Shown here in pieces: positions 45,596 through 56,800 of a stretch of DNA of 64,000 bases. The DNA comes from Ambrosia x helenae (taxonomy: Eukaryota > Streptophyta > Magnoliopsida > Asterales > Asteraceae). The position numbers and the translations under genes are program-made. The stretch is taken from assembly GCA_030844895.1 (NCBI GenBank), contig CM061231.1, forward strand, positions 32,931,149 through 32,995,148, written 5' to 3'. The notes beneath the pieces are model-generated. The model saw nothing but the letters and a program-made list of their open reading frames with translations. It searched no databases and was not told the origin of the DNA. How positions within the stretch are numbered: position 1 is the first letter of the stretch; every line of letters starts with the position of its first letter.

Positions 45596-47955
45596 CTAGT
45601 AGGAAACCCGCGCGATGCGGCGGGAGTGACACTTTTTTTTGGCACTGATTTTAAATTCGTACAGTATTAGTTGTAGCATCATTGCGGTGGATATACGTCA
45701 TAAACGTTACACATGTCTTGTAACAAAAAAGATTTAACATTTAAATTGTTAAGTACTTTTAAGAAACGTTTGATAAAATAAAGTAACATATAGAAGGAAA
45801 AAATAAGTAATAATAAACATAAAAGTTGAGAAAAATAAAAGCTAGTGAACTACTTAAATCATGAGATCAATTTAGTCATACACGTTCCAAGTCTGCATAA
45901 TATTATCTATATTGTCTGCCCACCATTCGTCATCAAGAACGATCAATGAAATTTCTTATATATCTCCATGTTTGATTATTACATCTTTTGGTGAGGATGA
46001 ATTTCCTCTATTTTCTCTTATCTAAAGTGTTATCAAATATGTCTTTTTTGTCATTTTCATCAGAACTGTCTAGATCAATAACTTGACTCCATTTCCGTTA
46101 AGAGAGCCTCTTGGATCTCTTCCTAATAATTTCATGCACCTGATCCTTAAAATAAAATAAAAATATTTAATACACAAGTTAATAGAAGATGAAATAAATG
46201 TTGATATTTCCTATTCACTAAATTCATGTTGAAGATCATATTTGTAAGGACTAAACATTGCACCATAGCAAATAATCTCAACACCATTATCACCATTATC
46301 CTGCAACAAAACACATACAATATACCACATAAAATAACAGCCATGTTAATATTAAAAAATTAAACATTAATAAATACAACTTTAGGCACTACTTTAGACG
46401 CTTGTATGGCTATTGGTTTGTTCATCTCCGTATGTGTTTTCATCTAAATGAATCTGCAAAACCAAGAAGTTAACACTTAAATGATTAAGATATGTATAAA
46501 AAAGTATAATTAGTAAAATGTGACGAATGAAAACCATAAACTAACAAATAACAAACATTAAAAGCTTCAACTTTTGAATTCAGTATCCATGCCTATGTAT
46601 TTTAGCAAGTGAAATAGGTGTGCATTAGTATGTATTTATAGGAATAAACTTTAGTAGGTTAGCACATGGTTTAATTTTCAAATTCATGATTTTCCCACTC
46701 CTTTAAATTATGAAATTTTGTTAAACTTTAGTAGGTTAGCACATGGTTTAAATTTTGAAATTGATGATTTTTCCATCCCTTTAAATTAGGAAATTTTGTT
46801 TATCTTTGATTAAAGTGTGAAAAATTATTGTGTTTTCTGTGAATACCGAATTCAGTGCGTTTATCTTTTTTTTAAACTTTGTTAAAAAGAACTCCTTCAA
46901 ATTAGGGAGTTTTGTTGTTATTAAAATAGATGTTCATATCACATGGATATATAATATCCATCATGTGTTTTCTACCAAATTGATGGAGCTGAGGTTTTTA
47001 AAAGAAATTTACCTACAATTAATATCTACAATGCATTTTTATATTTTTTTTAAAAACTTAATTATTTTAAAGTTTTATATATTTATGTATATTTAAAAGT
47101 TTAATGAGATTTCTTTTAGTTAATTATATTTATGTGTATACCTATTAATATATGCCTGCATACCCATATACATGTGCACATATTGCTAATGTTGATTATT
47201 TAAATAGGGTAGTACAATTGAAGCTATCAGTAACAAACGTGATAAAGCATTCTTAGAGCCCAGTCTTGTGTTGCAGTTTTGTTACCGTGTGACAAATTAT
47301 TTGTCTATCAAAGCAAGGATGAACAATAATATTTAACAACATTATCATATTTTAAGAATCTCCAAAGCTGATATGTAGATTTCGAGTGCCCTGTTTGGTT
47401 TTTTAAATCGTTGCATTTGATTTATGTGAATTTTTCATTATTGGGCGGAACAGTATTTAACACCAAATTCAATTTTACAATTTTGAGTTTTACTTGATCA
47501 TGGAATGGTGTTATGATTCAACATCCATATTAACAATAAATCCATATTATATTTCATGTAGTTAGTTTTAAAACATAAAATGCAATAATCACTTGTACAT
47601 AAGGCATTCTTTCTTGTACATTTCAATCCACACATCGGTATTGACTACGACAATTACCACGTCGACAAAAATGAGCCGGTCATCATGGTATATTCGAATG
47701 TTTTTAAAATATAATAGTTTTAAAGTTATGATAGAATTAAATAAAAGAAATTATAATTTTGCAGGGGAGGGGAGAAAAATGTAATTACTAACTAAAAATT
47801 GGGAATTAAAGTGTAAATAAGACATGGTATTAAAGTGTAAATAATGTATGAATGACTATTTTACCCTCATTTTAAGGTTGTTAATGAAAAATTAGTTCTT
47901 AACTTTTGGGTATCTTAAAATACCCCTTGCTCATGCATTATAATATAGTATATAT
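45596..47955 (-). mobile_element. Helitron-like element, minus strand
   Basis: The 3' end on the minus strand is a hairpin with CCCGC/GCGGG arms followed by GTTTCCTA and CTAG, with T next (plus-strand A at 45595). The presumed 5' end near 47955 reads ACTATATTATAATGCATGAG, similar to Helitron starts I know from other plants, but the first bases merge with TA repeats. No helicase gene is present. A degraded coding-like stretch on the minus strand (about 46130-45960; KWSQVIDLDSSDEN) and another near 46310-46215 contain stops and are unassigned. Confidence 0.55.
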
Positions 47956-47962
47956 ACTATAT

Positions 47963-48370
47963 AGGGTAGGGATCCAGAGAAAACCCTTGTTATAGTGAAA
48001 ACTCTGGAAACTCTAACTTCCCGAGCTTTTTAGGTCCTGAAAATTTTAGAGCATGTAATATACATGATTTTAATCATTTTGAGCCAAAAAATAAAAAAAG
48101 CGCCAGACACTTTTTTTTTAAAAAAAAAAAATAAGTTTTTGGGTAATACATGTTAAGCGAAATTAACATGTGTTAACAATGTGTCACCCGAAAACTTATT
48201 TATATTTTTTTTTTTTTTAAAAAAAGTGCTCGGCGCTTTTTTGATTTTTTTTTGCTCAAAAAGCTTAAAATCATGTATATTACATACCCTAAGATTTTCA
48301 TATAAAAAAAGTTCGGGAAGTTAGAGTTTCCAGAGTTTTCACTATAACAAGGGTTTCCAATATATCCTTA
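47963..48370. mobile_element. Fold-back element with arms of about 190 bp
   Basis: The left arm (47964-48152) and right arm (48182-48370) are close inverted copies around a centre near 48167. Examples are CTTGTTATAGTGAAAACTCT against its complement at about 48330-48350, and the AAGCGCC..TTTT and GGGTA..ACCC blocks near the centre. It is flanked by TA repeats. The transcript of either strand would form one long hairpin. No coding frame. Confidence 0.85.
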
Positions 48371-48373
48371 TAC

Positions 48374-48414
<41 letters not shown>

Positions 48415-48829
48415 CTGTGTCATGCGCACATATACACATATGTGTAGGTATGTTAGTTGAATAAATACTAGGCTTTGTACATGATGCTTCCCATTATATT
48501 ATTAAATAAATAGGCATCTATACATGATTTTGGAAAATCACCTGCAATCATATAAATTTGTGTCACCAAGATTCGTTGATATTGGTGAAATTATACTTGT
48601 TCGAACATTACTACATTATCTCGGGGGACTTATGCATATAAAATGTCATGAATAATGCATGGAAAATTAAACATTGACTAGGAAGTGTACGGAATTGACC
48701 TGGTTAAGTGGCGGGTGTCACATACATAGTGATTATTTCGGTCAAGGTTTGAAGGAGGATAAAATGGTATATTGGGACAAATCAAACCTAATTGTGAATA
48801 ACGTAAATGAATTTAGATACTCCTAACTA

Positions 48830-49996
48830 TGGCCTATTGGCGGATAATACTTCCAACTTTCACTTTGGCCATTAGTGCTCCCAACTTGCAACTTATTTTC
48901 TTCCATCACTCCAAAACTAACGGAGGTCTAAACTGGTTAGTCTTCGTGGCAAAAATGTAAAAACCTAAACTTAAGGGACAATCTACGTGGCAAAAATGTA
49001 AAAACCTAAACTTAAGGAACCTTTCTAAAACTTATTATTATTATTCACATACACACACACACACACATTTTATATTCTGATCATCATCATCATCTTCCAC
49101 CACAACCACAACACCTTTCACCACAACCACCTGCTCAATAAACCCATTCCCACCACATGGTCAATAAACCTGCTTAATAAACCCATCTTCATAAACCTGC
49201 TCAAAGACCAAGAACAACCATTATCAACACAATCGAAGCTCTGTAACTCGAAGAACAACCATCTTCATAAACTTGCTCAAAGACTAAGAACAACCATCAT
49301 CAACACAATCAAAGCTCTATAACTCAAAGAACAACCGATTCGAATGAGTTTGTGAAGATCTGTACCAATATCTTTCTCTCTCCTCTGCTTCTCTATCTTC
49401 GATTCCCCTTTCTCTTCTCTTCCCTTGCTCTCCTTCTCTCTAGCTTGTGAAGCTCTGTACCGGCCTCTCTCTCTCTCTCTCTCTAGCTTTTCTTTGGTGG
49501 CTGATAGTAAGTGTGGTTTACAGGCAGTGGTTGATTAGAGAATTAGGGTTTGGTGGAAAGGGGATAGGAAAGGGAAGATATTTTTAAAGGGTTTTGGTGG
49601 GAATTGCTTAATGAGGTGGCGTTGACTTTGTAATGGTGTCGGTGAAAGTCCAGTAGGTTGGGGGAAGATGGTGGTGGGGTGGGGTGGGGTGGGTTGGTGG
49701 CAGATGGTGGTGGGATGGTGTTTTAGAAACAGCAAGCGATAGAGAGAGAAGGTGGGGGTGGGGGGGATATTCAAAACAAAAGGTTTCAAAAAAGGTCCCA
49801 TAAGTTTAGTTTTTTATATTTTTGCCACGTAGACTATCCCTTAAGTTTAGGTTTTTACATTTTTGACACGAAGACTAACCAGGTTAGACCTCCGTTAGTT
49901 TGGGGGTGATGGAACAAAATAAGTTGCAAGTTGAGAGTGTTATTAGCCAAAGTGAAAGATGGGAGTGTTATCCGCCAATAGGCGATAGTTGAGAGG
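48830..49996. mobile_element. MULE-like element with about 200-bp terminal inverted repeats
   Basis: The left end (CTAACTATGGCCTATTGGCGG, 48834 on) and the reverse complement of the right end (CAACTATCGCCTATTGGCGG) match with few changes over about 200 bases, through CTAACGGAGGTCTAA and GTAAAAACCTAAACTTAAGG. Long inverted ends and near-repeats ATTTAGAT/ATTTAAAT at the flanks fit a non-autonomous Mutator-like element. The interior has a CT-rich, leader-like stretch (49370-49500) that may be captured gene DNA, but no clear exon. Confidence 0.75.
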
Positions 49997-50004
49997 ATTT
50001 AAAT

Positions 50005-50267
50005 CCATTTCCCTTGTAAATATTACTCCTTTATACTCTATTTTGAACAAATTATGTAAATATTGATTGTGATTTGTCAAAACTATTAAGGGACATTTTA
50101 TAAGTTGTACGTGATCTGTTGTTCCATATCTCTCAATTTTAATACGGTAACACATAAATAATATGAAGACATTTAATTTTCAAAAAAAAAAAAAAAATTG
50201 AAGACATTTTTAAAATTTTTCCTACCGTGAAACAAAGTGAGAGAGGGGGTGTGTGTATATATATATT

Positions 50268-50298
<31 letters not shown>

Positions 50299-51690
50299 AG
50301 AGAGAGAAGGCATGAATTAATATGGTTGTTTAAAATAGAGAGGGATGACATAAATTCATAGGAGTAGATGAATAAACTTATGGTGGGATTTAAAGTGTGT
50401 AGAGGGGGTTGTGGGAAGCCTTAAAAGTTTTAGTAGTTCAAAGGGGAAGATGACTAATGTTTTAAATACAAGGGGACGTGCCAAATTAAATAGCCGAGGG
50501 AGGGGGTGTTGGGTGCTTTTAATTAAAGTTTTTTAGTTCTTTGGGTGACCCAATTGTGGAAGTTGGTTTTTAATGAATACCCATTAAAAGCTCTCTCTTC
50601 CTCTATGTGCATTCATGGCTTCCTTCAACTGTATCTATACAGTCGCTCTTACCTCTCATTTAATGATATATATTACACTACACCCTTTGTCTTCTCTAAT
50701 TTGATTTTGCAGTCCACCTTAGCTTTCTTAAATCACTTTCTAGTCCCTAGCAAATAGCAATATTGTACTTTGAGAAATTAGTTTAAGCTTAATTATTACG
50801 TTTTACATTACTTAAATTTCGGCTTCCTCAACGTGTTAGAGATTTCGAATTTGTGCATTTTGGCTATGTTGTTGTATTATACGTAGGTTTAAGACGTGTA
50901 TGTGCAACAACAGGCCACAGAAAAACGATATGATCAAAATCTTACAAAAGGTCTCCCTATAAGCTTTGTTGTTCCATGATATCTTAATTACCATATGCGT
51001 TAGAGATCTATATTTTGCCATTAATCTTTTTTTCAGTAATAATTAATATATATCATGTTTAATTTTTATCATTAAATGTAACTCTTTATAAATTAAGAAT
51101 AATTTCCATTCACAACTCATAGATGGAGTGAGATATATGGAAATATAGCAATGCGTCGTATTTGAATTTAGCTCGTGTATCATTAATAGTTGATTATGAC
51201 ACTTAACAAGTCTTTGATACGTACAACCAAGTTATATGAATTATTGAGGACTTGTGTATACATAAAATTGAATTAATGCACCCAAACATATATCTCTGCA
51301 TTTAAAGTTGACATAATAATATGAATACGACCAACAACGCCCATCAATACGTTTTGAGTATGTCTTAAAACGAATCAAGAACACATATGTGCGCAATATA
51401 TGAATTGTTGATTCATAGCGAAACAAATACTTCATGACTACCAATTGATCATTTGACCTTACACATGAAAGAAAGAGATAGATGTTTATATGAGTTAAAC
51501 GTACACAATTTAGTTGTAGTAACTGCAAAACCTCACAACTTAACTTCAAGTGCACGTCATGGGGAGTTTTGATGGGGCCTAACTAGTTTCACATTTAATA
51601 TTTTCCCCTTTTTAGATTCTCCCTTGCGGTTATATACTTATTTTATTTATACTACCACATTTACCTCCCTAGCTTTTTCACTCCCCTAGC
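50005..51690. other. AT-rich DNA upstream of the CFL1-like gene
   Basis: Contains a (GA)n microsatellite at about 50265-50310 and a poly-A run near 50183. I see no other gene; this stretch presumably includes promoter DNA of the gene at 51833. Confidence 0.5.
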
Positions 51691-51691
51691 T

Positions 51692-51701
51692 CTATATAAA
51701 T
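51692..51701 (+). promoter_or_regulatory. TATA box of the CFL1-like gene
   Basis: CTATATAAAT, about 140 bases before the start codon and about 30 bases ahead of a CA-rich untranslated leader. Confidence 0.65.
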
Positions 51702-51832
51702 CTCATCACCATTACAAAATCTTGATCACACACACAACACACACACTCATAAAGAGTGATATTCAAAAGGTTTGCTAACATACATACATATTTGTGATTT
51801 CATTTCATGCATCTCTTTTTCATACCTCAACC

Positions 51833-52564
51833 ATGATTCAAGATTGTGAGGATTCTTCAAAGAAGAGGAAACGTGATGGATCAATATTACAAGAAGAAGA
51901 TTTCTTGTCTAGCTCGGGTTCCATGGACTCCAATTACTCAAAAAGATTGGTACTTGATACCGAGCTTCATCTTGATACGCCCATGCCTTTGGAGTGGCAA
52001 CGATGCCTGGATATAAAGGTATATAGTTAAATTTCAGTTACATCCGTAGTAAGACGTATATTTATGGTATAACTTTTTAGTTATATTTTAGTTTACAAGG
52101 ACTATATATAATTCTGTAATATATACCTTGTTTAATTAATATATATAACATGATGAATGCAGTCTGGCCAAATACACTACTATAACACAAGAACTCATAA
52201 AAAGACTTCAATGGTTCCCAGAAGTAGCCCAGAGGCAGAGCCACCCAAGACCATGAGTCTTGATCTTGAACTCAACCTACCGTGTGGATCATCTGATCCA
52301 ACAACAAAGAAACATCATGTTGCTGACAACTTCTCCAAGTACAAGAGTACAACATCGAATATAAGCAGCGGTGGTCGTTCGTGGTTGGCGTTGGAGGGAG
52401 GACTAGATCAACAACAAGAAATGATGACAGCAGTTTGTAAGAAGTGTCATATGTTGGTGATGATGTCCAAGATCTCACCTTCATGCCCTAATTGTAAATT
52501 CATGCACCCTCCCAATCAAACCCCTCCAAGTCTCTTTAACATGGAATTAAGCCTCTTGTGTTAA
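51833..52564 (+). CDS. CFL1: CFL1-like WW-domain protein (two exons, 195 aa)
   Basis: Exon 1 is 51833-52018, the intron 52019-52162 (GTATAT..TGCAG) and exon 2 52163-52564. The ATG at 51833 is chosen as the first in frame after the TATA box and leader. The WW domain spans the splice site, about residues 50-82 (LEWQRCLDIK, then SGQIHYYNTRTHKKTS), with both aromatic/Trp landmarks of the family. A stretch DLELNL near residue 95 is an LxLxL (EAR-type) repression motif, and CKKCH..CPNC near 155-175 is a Cys4 zinc-ribbon-like pair. This layout matches CURLY FLAG LEAF1 and its Arabidopsis relatives, nuclear regulators of cuticle and epidermal development that bind class IV homeodomain factors (family knowledge). 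A basic KKRKR stretch near residue 9 may be a nuclear signal. No disruption seen; it is the only apparently intact host gene here. Confidence 0.88.
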
Positions 52565-53284
52565 TTAACTAATGTTTAATTATTAAGTGCTTCTTTTACT
52601 TATCTTCTCTTCTATGTTATATATTTATTGTTAGTAATTATGGATGTGTAAAATTTAACTACTGTAAAACCTTAGGTTTCTGTACGTCAAATATTCACTT
52701 ACCGAATTAGTTTAACTGATAACCGGAATTGATGTCCTTTTAAATTTATCTATACGGACAGTAAATATTATGCAAGTCGTATGGTATGTGTAACCAAAAA
52801 AAAAAATTGTTAGTACATAATGTTTAGATGTCCCTAGCTTAGTATAGGTATTTATTACTTTTTTTGTAAACGTTTATATGTATTTTGTGTTTTTTTATGA
52901 TTGAAGAAAATGAAATAAGAACAAATAGACGGTGTGTTGTGGACACCCGAGAGACCAGGCACGAGCAGCCAGATTAGCCCCATGCGCACCCCCTTCCCCA
53001 TAGCCACAAAAGCCCCACGCTAACCCGACGCGACCAAGCTAACACGAGCAGGCTCACGCTAGCACACGGCGCAAAGAAAAGAATTTGTGTTGGATTTGTA
53101 GGTTGTGGTCGCACCGGTGCGCACCCCCAACCACAACAGCCTGGTGGGACATACTTGAGAGTGGTGGCTCAAGGCGAGCCACAACGTATAGCCTTAGACA
53201 GACATTGGTTACGCAAAAAGTGTTTTGAGTGACTTAAGTGTGCCTGACATAAAACAAAACAAAACAAATAAATATATTGGTCGT
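52565..53284. other. 3' flank of the CFL1-like gene and a GC-rich patch
   Basis: The first 350 bases are AT-rich flank. From about 52925 to 53215 the DNA is GC-rich with repeated GAGCC/GGCTC motifs near 53170-53185, perhaps a MITE whose ends I could not define. No open frame of note. Confidence 0.4.
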
Positions 53285-53289
53285 TTTTT

Positions 53290-53818
53290 TTTTGAACGGC
53301 CAACGAAAATCACCAATAACTCCTTTCGGAGTCCCTATTCAGTCAAATCAGGACCCCTTCCGCCCGGTGACGAGGTAGGCCCAGATAAACCTGGCCCATA
53401 CCACAAAAACACAAGCCCAATAAAGAAAGGCCCACCAACTCTAGAGAGTCAAAGCGGTCAATATAATCAGTCAAACACAATTAATACGAAGCTGGTCATA
53501 AGGCAAAATCAACGAGGAAACAATCATGCAGGAATTGTCTCTTCTCGTCGGTAGACAACAACTATAAAAGGAGAATGAAAGGTAAAGGAACATCATCACT
53601 ATCTCTACTCTCATTACATACTACATTCTTCTTAGAAAACAGATACTTATTCTCACGCCGGAGGGTGGTCACAGGATTACCCCCAATCCTGTGGCGAGTC
53701 CTAACGGTGTTCTATTTTGTAGGAATTACCTTCACAGTCATCTTTGAACGAGCCGAGGAAAGATCCTTTTTGTATCATCAAGAAGATTCAGAGCATAGCG
53801 CAGGTTCTTACTTCTTCA
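53290..53818 (+). repeat. G4 5' LTR (left border unresolved)
   Basis: The right border is fixed by the primer site at 53819; the LTR ends GGTTCTTACTTCTTCA at 53818. A TATA box (ACTATAAAAGG) lies at about 53560. I could not fix the left end because no intact 3' LTR is present for comparison. Confidence 0.6.
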
Positions 53819-53836
53819 TTGGCGCCATCCGTGGGA
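53819..53836 (+). promoter_or_regulatory. G4 primer-binding site
   Basis: TTGGCGCCATCCGTGGGA, the TGGCGCC-type primer site usual for Tat and Athila elements. Confidence 0.85.
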
Positions 53837-53876
53837 CGAAGACAAGGCAAGAAGACATCTTTCCCACTCGGTTGAA

Positions 53877-56800
53877 ATGACGACAAACAACACGATTCAA
53901 CATGGATTAATGTCTGAAGGCCTGGTGCGGCCAGGAGAAGACCGCCATTCAGAAGAACATATTGACGAAGAAATATTAATGGAGCAGCCCCCGGGATTCA
54001 CTACATTCACCACAACACTACAGTCCGCGCCTCCCGCGGTTTCAGCTGTCTCTACGCCCTTGTTCGTTGGGCCGGCTCCAATCAACACTTACTCAAGATC
54101 AATAGCGGCATCTGTAGCAGCTGTAGGAGGCTCATCTATCACGGCGGCCACGTCATGGATGAATGCAGCATCAAGTTTACCATTGTTTTCGGCGGCTATG
54201 AACGCGTCCTTAGCATCTGCCCCTAGGTCCCTATATGCCCCGGTCACCCCCGGGAATCACTCGTACTTCCCGCAGTTTCCGGTACCGCCTTACGGGTACA
54301 TGTACCCTCCTGTAGCGGGGAGTCCTCATCCGTACACTTTTCCTTACATGTACCCGCCGGTCCAACCCATGCCCACAGGACCGGGAAGTACAACTCATCC
54401 AATCCGACAAAATGTGGAAGCTCACCTCGGAAGAGTAGGGACGAGGTTGTCTTATGAAGACACACCGGTATCGAGTCAGCCATTACCTAGGGTGTCACAG
54501 CCCAGGGTACGAGACACAAAGCGTACCCAAGCTACCGGTGATGAAGAAGAAGGGGATGACGAAGACTTGACTCGACCCTACCGACCACCAGCAATGATTA
54601 CATACTCGAAATTCACCGCCCGGATAGCCAATGCCCCATTGCCTCCCAATCTAAAGTTACCATCAACTGTGGGAAAATATGACGGGACCGGGGATCCGGA
54701 CGACCATATGAGTATTTTCGAGTCGGCAGGACGGTCGAAGGATTGGCCCATGCAAGCCTGGTGCCACATGTTTGTCCAGACACTTGTTGTAGCCGCACGG
54801 GTCTGGTGGGATAGCTTACCACCCGGGTCCATATCCAACTGGAAGGAAATTGTAAGGGGTTTCTCGCAGCAGTTCAGTCAACAGAGAAGGCATACCAAGT
54901 ATAGAGACGAGGTGATGCATATACGACAGAGGGACAATGAATCAATGGAACACTTTATCATTCGATTCAATAAAGAGAGATTGCAGATCCCCGGGCTCAC
55001 CGAAGAATTAGCATGTACTGCTTTCACCATGGGGGTCAATGACGATGGTTTACTACGGAAATTACACGGCCCGACGGGGTATCCGCAGACCATGGACAAA
55101 ATGATGACTATCGCAAAGGCTTATGTGAAACAAGAGAAGTCCATAGCCATGAACCATGCTGTAAGAAAGAGACAAGAAGCGACAAAAAATTTTGAGGGCC
55201 CTAGGGATCAACAAAGTTCCAGAAATAAAGGAAGATCGGACAGACATCCGTACTCCCGGAACGACAGTCGGGAAGACCGAAGAGACGACCGACGACGATT
55301 TGAAAGGTCCCAGAGCACTTTCGTGGGAAAAGGAGAGAGCTCGAAGCCAAGGTTCAAGTACCCGGAATTGATAAAAACACCACTCCAGATATTGGAGTCT
55401 GAAGACTTAAGGCTTAATACGCCCCGCCCACTGAAGGAATCACCATCACAAGATAAATCTAAGTACTGTGCTTACCATAAAGGTGTTGGACACAAAACAA
55501 ACGAATGCTTCCAGGTGAAGAAACAAATCGAATATTTCTTCAAGGCGGGAAAATTAGCACATTTGGTGAGAGATGTAAAGCCAAATACCTCGTCGTCCGG
55601 AGCGGAGAAGGCTGCAGGAAAAAGGCCTTGGGAAATAAATATGGTAAAGTTTGAATCAAGATACGATCGAAAGAGATCGTTTGAGAAAATAGAACCATGG
55701 ATGGAGGCAACTATTACCATACCTCCTCATTACCGGATGTTAAGCATGGAGGCCTTGGTAATCTCCGCGGCGGTGGGAGACTATAGCATGAGAAGAATCC
55801 TGGTAGACACGGGGAGCTCGGAAGATATTATATATGAACCGTGTTTCCGGCGGATGCGTCCAGAGGACCAGAGGATGCTCGAGCCCGCCAGAGGGCCTGT
55901 AAGAGGTTTCACGGGGGAAAGCATTGAGCCCCTGGGACAATTAACATTCCCAGTCACCATAGGAGATGGACGAAAAGAGCGCACGGTATTGGTAACGTTC
56001 TTGGTCATCCCAGCCAACTCCCAGTACAACGTGATCATGGGACGATACACTCTCGGAAAGATTGACGCCCTGGTTTCAACGGCTAGGGGATTTATGACAT
56101 TTCCTACCCCTCAAGGGGTAGTCACGGTGTCCGGGGACAAAGCTTGTGCAACCACCGTCCGAAAACCATATTGTCAAGCACCTACGGGGCTCATCGGTCC
56201 GGAGAGGTGGGTATTGAACACAGAGTACCCCGAACAGACGGTCACAATAGGAGATACCTTGTCTACAATGGCACGGGATAAGCTTAAGCAGGTGTTAAAG
56301 AATAACATGGATATATTTGCTTTTAAACACGCTGACATGACAGGCATATCAAGATCGAAAGCAGAACACAGGCTGTCAACATACCCGTCCATCAAACCTG
56401 TCACCCAGAAGAGACGGAGCATGGCCCCTGAAAGGAGGGCAGCGGTAGTTCAAGAAGTAAAAAAGCTGGAAGAAGCAGGCATCCTAAAAAAGACCAAGTA
56501 TCATACGTGGGTTGCCAACCCAGTCATGGTCAGGAAACACGACGGAACCTGGCGAATGTGTGTAGATTACAAGGATTTAAACAAGGCATGCCCAAAAGAC
56601 GCATACCCTTTGCCGGAGATTGATCTCAAGGTAGATTCCCTAGCTCCATACAAGTTCAAGTGCTTCCTCGATGCGTACAAAGGGTGCCACCAGATAAAGA
56701 TGGCGCGGGAAGATGAGGAGAAGACGGCATTTCACACCGACGCCGGCATATATTGTTACACAAAGATGCCCTTCGGATTAAAGAATGCAGGAGCCACATA

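Larger units (their letters stand above)
42555..48722 (-). repeat. G3 5' LTR, enlarged by nested insertions
   Basis: Minus-strand start TGTGACACCCGCC at 48722 and end GGCGGGGTATGACA at 42555 beside the primer site. It contains a TATA-like CTATATAAGG (minus strand, about 44201-44192), a leader donor GGTGAGTTCTC (43267-43257), its partner GTGAACTCACC (42843-42833), and many TA/CA/TG microsatellites. Three other elements sit in its TA-rich repeat at 45192-48370. A G homopolymer lies near 44778-44790. The matching 3' LTR is not in the window. Confidence 0.75.

Noticed and set aside
49535..49801. Pro-rich minus-strand frame
   Set aside because: It arises from GGTGG-type simple sequence inside the MULE-like element.
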